Assembly (NCBI RefSeq): GCF_900129295.1
Contig: NZ_FQUU01000019.1
Span: 21,356 to 85,355 of the forward strand
Length of the DNA: 64,000 nt
Direction: 5' to 3'
From: Flavisolibacter ginsengisoli DSM 18119
Lineage (GTDB): Bacteria > Bacteroidota > Bacteroidia > Chitinophagales > Chitinophagaceae
The position numbers were made by a program, and so were the translations under genes. This document shows positions 35,091 through 44,600 of this stretch, piece by piece. The notes under the pieces are model-generated. The model was not told the DNA's origin. It worked only from the letters and a program-made list of their open reading frames with translations, and ran no database searches. Numbering within the stretch: the stretch's first letter is position 1; each line of letters opens with the position of its first letter.

Positions 35091-35337
35091 AAGGAAAGTT
35101 GTTTTGGTTTGAAAGCGCTAATATGATGAAAAATATTGCAACATTGATGTATTTCCTTTTGTGGAAAAGAATAATATATGTGTGACTGTTTTTAAAATTC
35201 TCCCTTTCTCCTCTTAACTACTTCCCCATATCAAAAAAATAATAATACGATCCCCTGTTGGTAATATTTATTTAATACCCACCTGCATTTTGTATTCATT
35301 AACACTTCATCTTTGCGCCCGAAAATTCAAACACATT

Positions 35338-38300
35338 ATGCTTAAAAGACTGACCGTATTACTTAGTTTTCTTTTATGCCTTTCCCTAAGCCATGTAATG
35401 GCGCAGGAAACTACCTCTGAGATCCAGGGCGTGGTGACCAGTGATAAAGGAACAGGCCTGGAAGGCGCTACAATTGTAGCAACCCACCTGCCGACAGGTA
35501 CCCATTATTCCACCTCAACCCGCAAGGACGGCCGTTACAACCTGCCTAACCTGCGTGTGGGAGGACCTTATGAACTGACTGCTTCTTTCGTAGGCTTCGG
35601 CACTGAAAAGCGTTCAGACATCATGCTGACACTTGGAACTGCTTACAGGGCAGATTTTTCAATGACCTCCAGTGAAGGTGCTCTTTCTGAGGTTACAGTA
35701 ACCACAGGAAGCCGTGTATTCAGCAGAAGCCGTACCGGTTCTGCAGAATCTATCAACCGCCAGCAGATTGAACGTTTACCCACAGTAAACCGCAGCATCA
35801 ACGACCTTACCCGCTTAACCCCTACAGCCAACAGTAACGCAACCTACGGTACCAGCTCTTTTGCCGGCCGTAATAACTCCTACAACAACCTTACGGTTAA
35901 CGGAGCTTCTTTCAATAATACTTTCGGTTTGGCAGCAGGCCTTGGTGGCCAGGCCAATTCCCAGCCTATCAGTATTGATGCCCTTGAGCAGATCCAGGTA
36001 AATATCGCTCCCTATGATGTTACCCTGGGTTCTTTCACAGGTGCAGGTATTAACTCTGTTACCAAGAGCGGTACCAATGAATTCAAAGGATCTGTTTACA
36101 GTTATTGGAAAAGCCCAAGCCTGACCGGTACTAAAGTAGGACCAACCACTATTAACAAACAGGAATTCAATTTTAATAACCGTGGCGCCAGCATCGGTGG
36201 CCCGATCATTAAAAACAAATTGTTCTTCTTTGTAAGCGGTGAGCAGGAAAGAGTAAGCCAGCCGGCAACCAGCCTTGTAGCCAGCCGTAATGGTTCAAGC
36301 GGATCTGGTATCTCACAGGCTAAGGCTGAAGACCTGGAAGCTTTGAGTGCCTTCCTTAAAACCAAGTATGGTTATGAAACAGGACCTTTTGAGAATTACA
36401 CTTTCGATACCCATAGTGACAAGATCACTGCAAGAGTTGACCTGAACATCAACAAGAAGAATACGCTGAACGTTAACTACTACTACCTGAAATCTTACCG
36501 TAATGTGCCTCCAAGCAACAGCGGTGCTATCAATAGTAACAGGCAGCCCAGTACCACAGCTATGCCTTTCTTCTCTTCCTCTTACGTGATCAATAACAAC
36601 TTCAATATTGTTATTGCGGAATTGAACACGCGCATCAGCAACTCTGTTTCCAACAAAGTGCAGGTGGGTTACAACCAGCTGAGGGATTTCCGCAGCAGCC
36701 CCGGTGGCGTTTTTCCACTAGTGGATATTGCTAACGGAAATGGAAGCACCTTTACCTCTTTCGGATATGAGCCATTTACTGCTTTCAACGTGTTGAATAC
36801 AGATACATGGCAGTTTAATGATATCCTGAACTGGTACAAAGGCAAGCACACATTTACTTTCGGTACACAGAATACCTATAACAAGTTCCGCAACGGTTTT
36901 GCACCCAATTATTATGGTGCTTACCAGTTTGCCAACCTTGATAGCTTTTATAAGAGTGCCAACACAGGATCTTTGAGCGCAAGCCGCTACGAAGTACGTT
37001 ACTCAGCACGTAAGGGTGGTGAGTTCCCTTATGCTGACGTAGCAGCTTACCAGTTAGGCTTTTTTGCACAGGACAAGTGGAGCGCCTTGAATAACCTGGT
37101 GATCACTGCCGGTGTAAGAGCCGATGTGCCAATTTTCAAGCAAAGCTTCATTGCCAATACCAATGCTGATGCTTTAACCTTCCGTAATGGTGTGCGCATC
37201 CACACTGGTGAAGCACCTAAGACTTCCATTTTATGGAGTCCGAGAGTTGGTTTCAACTGGGATGTAATGGATAACAAGCAAACACAGGTTCGTGGTGGTT
37301 TGGGTATCTTCTCAGGTCCTCCTCCATTTGTATGGATCAGCAACCAGGCCAGCAACAATGGTGTTGACTTCGGATCAAAAGTGATCACTTCAGGCGTTGC
37401 TTTTTCTCCTGATGTTGATGCTTACCGTCCTGCAGGTGCAGCTGCCAACGTGAGCTATAACCTGGCAGTTACAGACCAGAACTTTAAATTCCCACAGGTA
37501 TTCAGGACCAACCTTGCTGTTGACCAGAAGCTTCCTTTTGGAATCGTAGCAACAGTAGAAGGATTGTATAGCAAAGACCTGAACGCAGTGTATTTACAGA
37601 ATGTAAACCTGCCTGCTACAGGTGTTGCTTTAGTAGGATCTGATAACAGGATTCGCTACGACAGTACCAGGATCTATAATACTATAAAATCAGGTAATAC
37701 TGTTTTAAACACGGCAACAAGCCCGGATATCACCGATGCTATTTTAATGAGAAATACATCGAAAGGATATACTTACAGCGCTACTTTACAATTGCAGCGT
37801 AATGTAAAGAACCTTTACACCATGGTTGCCTATACGTATAGTAAAAGCAAATCAGTTAACGATGGTGGTTCTATTGCTCAATCCATGTGGAGAGACCGCC
37901 AGGTATCCGGAGATCCGAATGCTGATGCCTTGTCTTTCTCCAACTTCTACCAGCCTCACCGTGTGATAGCAGCAGCTTACTATCGTTTTGAATACGCCAA
38001 ATACCTGGCTACTTCTATCGGCTTTACTTTTGAAGGAGCCAACGGCGGAACTGCCAGTTACACATATGGTGGAGATCTGAACAGGGATGGTTTAAGCGGT
38101 AACGATCTTGTTTACATTCCTAAGGATCAGAACGATATTGTACTGACTACTGAAAATGCAGCGGATACACGCACTCCTGCAGTGATCTGGGGACAGTTAA
38201 ATACCTATATCAACCAGGATCCTTACCTGAGCCAGCACCGTGGAGAGTATGCAGTAAGAAATGGTTTGTTATTGCCATTTTACAAGCGTCTTGACCTGAA

Positions 38301-38604
38301 CTTCTCACAGGATGTAAACCTGAAAGTGAACACCAAGACTAACACGCTGCGTTTCTCACTTGACATCTTCAACTTTGGTAACCTGTTGAACAAGAACTGG
38401 GGTGCTACCTATTTCGCCAACAGAACAGCTTTGTTGAACTTCAAGAAAGTGGAAACAACTGGTGCTAATGCAGGAAAGCCTGTATTCAGCTTCCCTTACC
38501 TGGATGCTGCCAACCAGGTTCCCCTGACAAGTTCTTTCCAGAAAAGTACCAGCCAGGCTTCCCGTTTCCAGGTTCAGTTAGGCGTACGTTATATATTTAA
38601 CTAA
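35338..38604 (+). CDS. Oar-like TonB-dependent outer-membrane receptor
   Basis: A 1088-aa receptor from the ATG at 35338, which gives signal peptide LTVLLSFLLCLSLSHVMAQ; an upstream start at 35290 adds 16 residues. Residues 25-110 are a carboxypeptidase-regulatory-like domain (GVVTSDKGTGLEGATIVA). The plug follows (SINRQQIERLPTVNRSINDL, NNSYNNLTVNGASFNNTFGL, IDALEQIQVNIAPYDVTLGS), and then a large barrel ending in YIFN. Oar-type proteins, named from Myxococcus, are TonB-dependent and in some species handle proteins or signals rather than glycans. No SusD partner is present. A terminator follows 22 bases after the stop. Confidence 0.92.
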   Translation: MLKRLTVLLSFLLCLSLSHVMAQETTSEIQGVVTSDKGTGLEGATIVATHLPTGTHYSTSTRKDGRYNLPNLRVGGPYELTASFVGFGTEKRSDIMLTLGTAYRADFSMTSSEGALSEVTVTTGSRVFSRSRTGSAESINRQQIERLPTVNRSINDLTRLTPTANSNATYGTSSFAGRNNSYNNLTVNGASFNNTFGLAAGLGGQANSQPISIDALEQIQVNIAPYDVTLGSFTGAGINSVTKSGTNEFKGSVYSYWKSPSLTGTKVGPTTINKQEFNFNNRGASIGGPIIKNKLFFFVSGEQERVSQPATSLVASRNGSSGSGISQAKAEDLEALSAFLKTKYGYETGPFENYTFDTHSDKITARVDLNINKKNTLNVNYYYLKSYRNVPPSNSGAINSNRQPSTTAMPFFSSSYVINNNFNIVIAELNTRISNSVSNKVQVGYNQLRDFRSSPGGVFPLVDIANGNGSTFTSFGYEPFTAFNVLNTDTWQFNDILNWYKGKHTFTFGTQNTYNKFRNGFAPNYYGAYQFANLDSFYKSANTGSLSASRYEVRYSARKGGEFPYADVAAYQLGFFAQDKWSALNNLVITAGVRADVPIFKQSFIANTNADALTFRNGVRIHTGEAPKTSILWSPRVGFNWDVMDNKQTQVRGGLGIFSGPPPFVWISNQASNNGVDFGSKVITSGVAFSPDVDAYRPAGAAANVSYNLAVTDQNFKFPQVFRTNLAVDQKLPFGIVATVEGLYSKDLNAVYLQNVNLPATGVALVGSDNRIRYDSTRIYNTIKSGNTVLNTATSPDITDAILMRNTSKGYTYSATLQLQRNVKNLYTMVAYTYSKSKSVNDGGSIAQSMWRDRQVSGDPNADALSFSNFYQPHRVIAAAYYRFEYAKYLATSIGFTFEGANGGTASYTYGGDLNRDGLSGNDLVYIPKDQNDIVLTTENAADTRTPAVIWGQLNTYINQDPYLSQHRGEYAVRNGLLLPFYKRLDLNFSQDVNLKVNTKTNTLRFSLDIFNFGNLLNKNWGATYFANRTALLNFKKVETTGANAGKPVFSFPYLDAANQVPLTSSFQKSTSQASRFQVQLGVRYIFN

Positions 38605-38625
38605 GAACAGTTATAGTCTCTTTAT

Positions 38626-38652
38626 AAAGCACCCGCAAGGGTGCTTTTTTTA
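38626..38652 (+). terminator. Rho-independent terminator
   Basis: AAAGCACCC-GCAA-GGGTGCTTT followed by a T run ends the Oar-like receptor transcript. Confidence 0.9.
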
Positions 38653-38801
38653 TGCCTGGTTGTTAATCCCCGCATTTTTCATTTACTCCAGGTAATAGAT
38701 TTGGGTAGGTATTTCCTTCAGGCAAAACTTCCTGATCCTTCTTTTTATTATTTTGTTTTTCTATATTGAAAGGTGCACTATCAATAGAAAGTACACGAGG
38801 A

Positions 38802-40619
38802 ATGCTTATGCTAAATCTAACAGCAGAACAACAAGCCATCATTCAATCATCAGGCAATATCCGGATCAATGCTGTTGCGGGATCAGGCAAAACAACAACC
38901 ATTATTGAATATGCTGCTACGAGGCCTGCAAATTCCAGGATCCTTTACCTCGCCTATAATAAATCAGTAAAGTTGGAAGCGAAGAAACGGTTCGCCGAAA
39001 GGGGACTAAAAAATGTAAGGGTAGAAACAGCGCATTCTTTAGCTTATAAATCAATCGTTTTTGATAAGGGATTTAAAGTTTCCCAAAAGGAATTTAAGAC
39101 CTATGATATCGCTGAGATATTAGGATTGCCAGGTAATGGTGAAAGACATGGAGAATATATCCTGGCCAATCACATTAATAAATTTATGACCTATTTCTGC
39201 AATAGTGAGGCGGAAAAAGTACAGGACCTGGACTATTTAAGTATAGTAACTGATGACAAAGCACGGTCTTTTGTTAAAGCATTTTATAAGCATATCGAAA
39301 AAGGAACACGTTTGCTATTAAGTAAAATGAATAGTGGGCACCTTGAGGTTTCTCATGATTTTTACCTGAAATTATACCAGCTATCTCACCCGGTACTGGA
39401 TTATGATTACATGCTTTTTGATGAAGCCCAGGATGCTTCACCAGCCATGCTCAACATCTTTTTAAATCAAAAGGCAATTAAGGTAGTTGTAGGCGATTCT
39501 CACCAGCAGATCTATTCGTGGAGACATGCAGTAAATTCACTGGATAAAACCAATTTCCAGCTATATGATCTTAGCAACAGTTTTCGTTTTGGACAGGATA
39601 TAGCCAACCTTGCTATGGAAATACTATCATGGAAAAAACATTTGCAGGAAGTGAAACCTGTTGTCATTGTGGGAAAAGGAACGCCACCGATGTCAAAATT
39701 CAAGGCAACCATAGCAAGAACTAACCTGGGCTTGCTCTTAAGGGCTATTACGTTTATTACTGAACATAAAGATGTCAACCATATCTACTTTGAAGGTAAC
39801 ATCAATTCCTACACCTATGCAGATGACGGTGCCTCACTGTATGATATTTTGAACCTGTATAATCATAAATATGATCTTGTAAGGGATAAATTGATCGGCA
39901 GTATGAAGGATCTTGATGACCTGGAAGAATATATCGAAAAAACAGAGGATGTTCAATTAGGAATGATGGTTGAAGTGGTGAAGGAATATCGTAATGAAAT
40001 TCCTGCACTTATCAGGACCCTTAAAGAAAAGCATGTAGGTGACAGTGAAAAACATAAGGCGGAAATGGTATTTTCCACTGTACATCGTTCAAAAGGTATG
40101 GAGTATGATGCAGTGCAATTGGCAGAAGATTTTATAACGGAATCCAAACTGGAAAAATTGGCATCAGAGGATAAGAAAAAGAATGAGATCAACCACACTA
40201 AATATAATGAAGAGATCAACCTGCTCTATGTGGCTGTCACCCGAACCAAAGGTTTATTGCGGATACCAGAAACTTTATTGCCTAAGAATTTTCCGGCCTC
40301 TCCCCACATTCATATAATTAAGACTCCGAAGGATCCCGGTAAGGATCAACACAATGAAAGTGCGTCACTTCCTAAACATAAAATTGAAAGGCGCTGGACT
40401 GCAACCAATCAACCATCGAAACCTAAGGCAAGGACTTATTCAGAGATCAGGTTGGCCTACAAAAATGCCTACAAACCATGGACGCCTGAGTTAGACAAAG
40501 AGCTATTGGAAATGTATAACCAAAATGCAAAGCTGACCGCCATGGCAACTCATTTCGGAAGAAAGCAGGGAGCTATCATATCCCGTTTAAAAAAGCTGGT
40601 TGATCCGGACTTTGAATAG
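38802..40619 (+). CDS. UvrD/Rep-type superfamily 1 DNA helicase with C-terminal HTH-like tail
   Basis: A 605-aa protein from the ATG at 38802 (MLMLNLTAEQQ); an upstream TTG frame is unlikely. SF1A motifs occur in order: Walker A AVAGSGKTTT, Ia-like ILYLAYNKS, DEAQD (II), VVGDSHQQIYSWRH (III), SNSFRFG (IV), STVHRSKGMEYDAV (V) and LLYVAVTRTK (VI). At about 610 aa it is shorter than UvrD (720) and resembles compact FBH1-like helicases. The final 45 residues (WTPELDKELLEMY, IISRLKKL) form a small SANT/HTH-like module that may help bind DNA. It stands alone between outer-membrane genes, with no partner nuclease beside it. Probable role: recombination control or repair. Confidence 0.9.
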   Translation: MLMLNLTAEQQAIIQSSGNIRINAVAGSGKTTTIIEYAATRPANSRILYLAYNKSVKLEAKKRFAERGLKNVRVETAHSLAYKSIVFDKGFKVSQKEFKTYDIAEILGLPGNGERHGEYILANHINKFMTYFCNSEAEKVQDLDYLSIVTDDKARSFVKAFYKHIEKGTRLLLSKMNSGHLEVSHDFYLKLYQLSHPVLDYDYMLFDEAQDASPAMLNIFLNQKAIKVVVGDSHQQIYSWRHAVNSLDKTNFQLYDLSNSFRFGQDIANLAMEILSWKKHLQEVKPVVIVGKGTPPMSKFKATIARTNLGLLLRAITFITEHKDVNHIYFEGNINSYTYADDGASLYDILNLYNHKYDLVRDKLIGSMKDLDDLEEYIEKTEDVQLGMMVEVVKEYRNEIPALIRTLKEKHVGDSEKHKAEMVFSTVHRSKGMEYDAVQLAEDFITESKLEKLASEDKKKNEINHTKYNEEINLLYVAVTRTKGLLRIPETLLPKNFPASPHIHIIKTPKDPGKDQHNESASLPKHKIERRWTATNQPSKPKARTYSEIRLAYKNAYKPWTPELDKELLEMYNQNAKLTAMATHFGRKQGAIISRLKKLVDPDFE

Positions 40620-40781
40620 CATTTAAAATCAGAAGCTTTTCTACTATGGGTGTAAATCCCTATAATTTAGCGTGCATCTCTTTCAATATTTGAGCCTGGT
40701 CAACTATTTGCCTGTTCCGTAAACGATTTTCCCTATTTCGGGGGTGGCAAATACTGGTTACAAACCAGCTTTGCATCTTTT

Positions 40782-41588
40782 ATGAGATCAATGAGAAAAC
40801 TTAGCATTCTTTTACTTTTTACCATTATCGTTCATTATGCCCAGGCGCAGGACAGGTATTTTGCCCGCACCTATACTTCCAACGTATTGCCTAAAGGCAA
40901 TTTTGATATTGAGCTCTGGCACACCTCCCGCTTTGGACACGAAGGCCAGTACTTTCATGCCATGGATCAGCGTATGGAGTTTGAAGTTGGCCTGGGAAAA
41001 CAGGTGCAGACGGCGTTCTATTTCAATCGCTACCAGAAAAGCTTCACAGATAGTACTAATAATATCGCTCATGCCAGCGAGATTGGTTTCAGTAATGAAT
41101 GGAAATGGAAGGTGACCAATCCATCCAGTAAACTGGGTGTTGCCTTGTATGGGGAACTGGGAGTGAAAGGAGATGAACTGGAACTGGAAGCAAAGATTAT
41201 TCTCGACCGTTCATTTGGCAAAAACCTGGTTGCGTTTAATGCCATATATGAACTGGAAGCAGAGGCAGAAAGGGAAAATGGTGAAAATGAAATGGAGCTG
41301 GAAGAAACGCCCCTTGAATTTGACCTCGCCTATATGTATAATGTTTCTATCAACCTGGGATTGGGTGTGGAAGTGGTCAATCATAATGACATTTCAAAAG
41401 GACATTGGAACAACTCTGTTCTGTATGCAGGGCCTACATTAAACTACCGCGGCGACCGATGGTTCTTTATTGCTAATTATTTACCACAGATCAGGAACCT
41501 GCACAAGACTGATGTGTCTCCCAAAAACAGGGTGTTGGATGAACATGAGAGAAGCGAGGCAAGGATACTGGTGGGATTTTCTTTTTAG
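40782..41588 (+). CDS. Outer-membrane beta-barrel protein of unknown function
   Basis: A 268-aa protein with a signal peptide (LSILLLFTIIVHYAQAQ). The body alternates aromatic and polar residues in a barrel-like pattern and ends in VGFSF, a typical outer-membrane C-terminus. Notable segments are RTYTSNVLPKGNFDIELWHTS near the start and a Glu-rich stretch (residues about 160-180, ELEAEAERENGENEMELEE) that could be a surface loop. A start at 40791 is equally possible. I do not recognise a named family. Confidence 0.75.
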   Translation: MRSMRKLSILLLFTIIVHYAQAQDRYFARTYTSNVLPKGNFDIELWHTSRFGHEGQYFHAMDQRMEFEVGLGKQVQTAFYFNRYQKSFTDSTNNIAHASEIGFSNEWKWKVTNPSSKLGVALYGELGVKGDELELEAKIILDRSFGKNLVAFNAIYELEAEAERENGENEMELEETPLEFDLAYMYNVSINLGLGVEVVNHNDISKGHWNNSVLYAGPTLNYRGDRWFFIANYLPQIRNLHKTDVSPKNRVLDEHERSEARILVGFSF

Positions 41589-41667
41589 AAGAATCTCTAT
41601 AAAATAATGAATCAATGATTTCCTGTTTGAAAATGGATATCACTGGTTCATAATTTACAGAATGAAT

Positions 41668-44600
41668 TTAATAGATGACGGTCACCGTTCCTTTCTTTGA
41701 AAATACTTGTCCTGAAGCACACTGGAAGGAAGCCAGGTACACATAGCTGCCCGCAGGTACATTCATTGCCCGGAATTTTCCATTCCATGCTGCACCGGCA
41801 TCTCCGGGTAGGAAATTCTTCTTCTCAAATACCAGTTCACCCCAGCGGTTAAAGATGGCGAAGGAAGCAACCAGTTTTACACCACTGCCCCGGATGGTAA
41901 ATGTATTGTTCAATGCATCGCCATTAGGGGTAAATGCATTGGGAATATATATATGACTTTCCCCGCATTCTGTCACCACCTTGATGGTATCTGATGCAGC
42001 ACACTGGAACGCATTTTTAACTGTAATGATATAATCCCTGTCGGCGGTAGGTGTGGTCAATGGCGATGGACAATCGCTGCAACTCAGGTCGTTGGCAGGC
42101 AACCAGCTATAACCCACTACATCATTGCTATACACTGGTTCTAATTGATAAGGACTGCCACCAGTGACCACTACATCTGCACCTGCCTGCACGGTGGGTA
42201 ATGGATTGACGGTTACGGTCACGTTGGCTGTATCAATAAAACACTGATAGCTGTCGCGACCTTCCACGTAATATGTAATAGTGGAAGTCGGGGTAGCTAC
42301 AGGATTGGCAATCGTTGCATTATTCAAGCCAGAAGTATTTCTTATCCACTGGTATGCCGCTGCACCTGTGGCTTTTAATTGCACACTGTTGCCACTGCAA
42401 ATTGTAACACCCGGATTGATTGCTAAGTTCATTGGAGGCGCCACAACCATTTTGACTGAGTCTTTAGCAGTACAACCAAAATCAGATGTCGCTTCCAATA
42501 CATAGGTAGTAGTGCTGGCAGGCGATGCCACCGGGTCTGCAATGGTATTATTATCCAGTCCTGTGGCTGGCTGCCAGTTGTATAATGCTCCGCCACTGGC
42601 ATGTAATGTCAATGTGCTGCCACTGCATAATACCATCTCCTTTTGCCCCAGGTTGATCACTGGTTTGGAATGAACCACCAATTGCTGCAAACTGGTATCA
42701 ACACAAGAACCATTTTTAAGCATAAGGGCAATGGTATATTGACCAGGTACCCGGAAGGTCAATGGTACAGGGTTTTGAACTGAAGAAGTTTGTCCCTGGC
42801 CAAAATTCCATGACCAGCTTTGAGGGGTAGAAGCTGCAGTACCAGTAAAGCTCGCAGTTCCTCCCTCACAAATCGCAACCGGTCCGCTGATGATGCCCTT
42901 GATCTTTTCATCAACCACCACTGTCTTTGTCGTTTCTTTCACACATCCGGAAGGAGAGGCCACTCGGAAGCGAACGGAATAATTGCCGGGTTGTAAATAT
43001 GTAAATAGAGGACTCTTTTGATTAGAGGTATCTGTCGCCAGACCTGTTCCAAATTCCCAATGGTAATTCAATGTTTGTTGCGCCCTGTCAGCTGCAAGAC
43101 TAATAACGGTTGGTTGGAAGCTGATATTGGAAATGGTGCAGGCGGATGGAATGGCACCGATATCAATATGAAGGCTGTCGATAACGATCTTATTAACCAT
43201 GGTGGCAGAAATGTTACAGCCCTGGGCATTGGTCACAATTAAAGAAGGCGCATATACACCTGCCGCTGAAAATGGGTGAACCATTGTAGAATCTGAACTG
43301 GTCTTTACCACTCCATCACCAAAATCCCAGGTGTACGACCGACCGTTTGTTCCCGGGGCATTAAAGTTGATTGACTGTGCAGTGCAGCTCATGAACCTGT
43401 CCGCTGTCAATACAGGAGAAGCAGATTTTATTACTACTGAGTCCACCGTAGTATAGCTGGTGCCATTATCACTGTATACAGTAAGCGAAATTTTATATAC
43501 TCCGGGAGAAGTATAAAGATGCGAAGGGTTGAAAACATTTTCCGACCTGCTACCATCACCAAAATCCCATGTCACCTTGCTGGCGTTGCTGGAGGTGTTG
43601 GTAAAGTTTACGAGTACGGGTGGGCAGGTACTATTATTAAGGTAAGAAACGCCTGTACTAAAAGCTGAATTAATGTATTTTACAATAATGGTCTGCAGCG
43701 CCGTATCTGTACAGGCATAGGTACCATTCCTGGCCAGCAGCAGCACTGTATAGGTGCCTGGCTGGGTGTAAGTGTGCTGGGTGTTGAAATCTGTTGACGT
43801 CGTACCATCGCCGAATTGCCATTCGTAGGTGGTACTGCCAGTATAGTTATCAAAACTATTGTTGTAAAAGCTCACAGAAGAATAAGGCGATATGGTGTTG
43901 GCCGATACATTAAATGCTGCCTGCACCCCACCTACTCTTACATATGGACTCCACTTCTGGTCTGTGCAGCCTTCTGCATCTGTTACTGTCAGGTACACAT
44001 CATAGGAGTAAGGTTGTGGATAGGTATGTGTAAATGGCGCCGGTGATGCATTGGTCACCCCCTGTCCATCACCAAAGCTCCAGCTCCAGGAGGTGATGGG
44101 CACATTGTTAGATCCTTTCGAGCTATCGGTGAACAGGAGCGTAGCATCGCAATAAGCGGGCTTCAGGCTATAATTAGCAATAGGGCCACGTACACTAATC
44201 GGAATATAATTGGTGGTATCAAAGCATTGAAAATGATCAGAGACCAGGACTACACGGAACTGATCGGACCCTCTTTTCATTTGCTGCACCTTTAGATGCA
44301 TACCGGGATCAGAATCATAATTATCCAGGCCATAGGACCAAACCTGTGCTAACTCCCCATTACCATATTCAAACTTGAATGTGCTATATTGAGCCCAGTC
44401 ATAATAAGCAGCCCAATTACGTTCCAAATGGTCAAGGGTTATGGTCATTCCGTCATTGCTGCACACATTGGTGGTGGCAGCGCTAAGCTGTGGTGATTGT
44501 TTCAGCAACACCTGCACCAACATGGAATCCTTTACGGTGCAGCTCCCGTTTACTGTAGTAAGTACAGCTTTATAGGTTCCTGTTTTGGTATAAGTATGTT

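Noticed and set aside
38802..40619. Anti-phage defence island around the UvrD-like helicase
   Set aside because: Neighbours are an Oar-like receptor and an outer-membrane barrel; no nuclease, sensor or toxin partner is encoded nearby.
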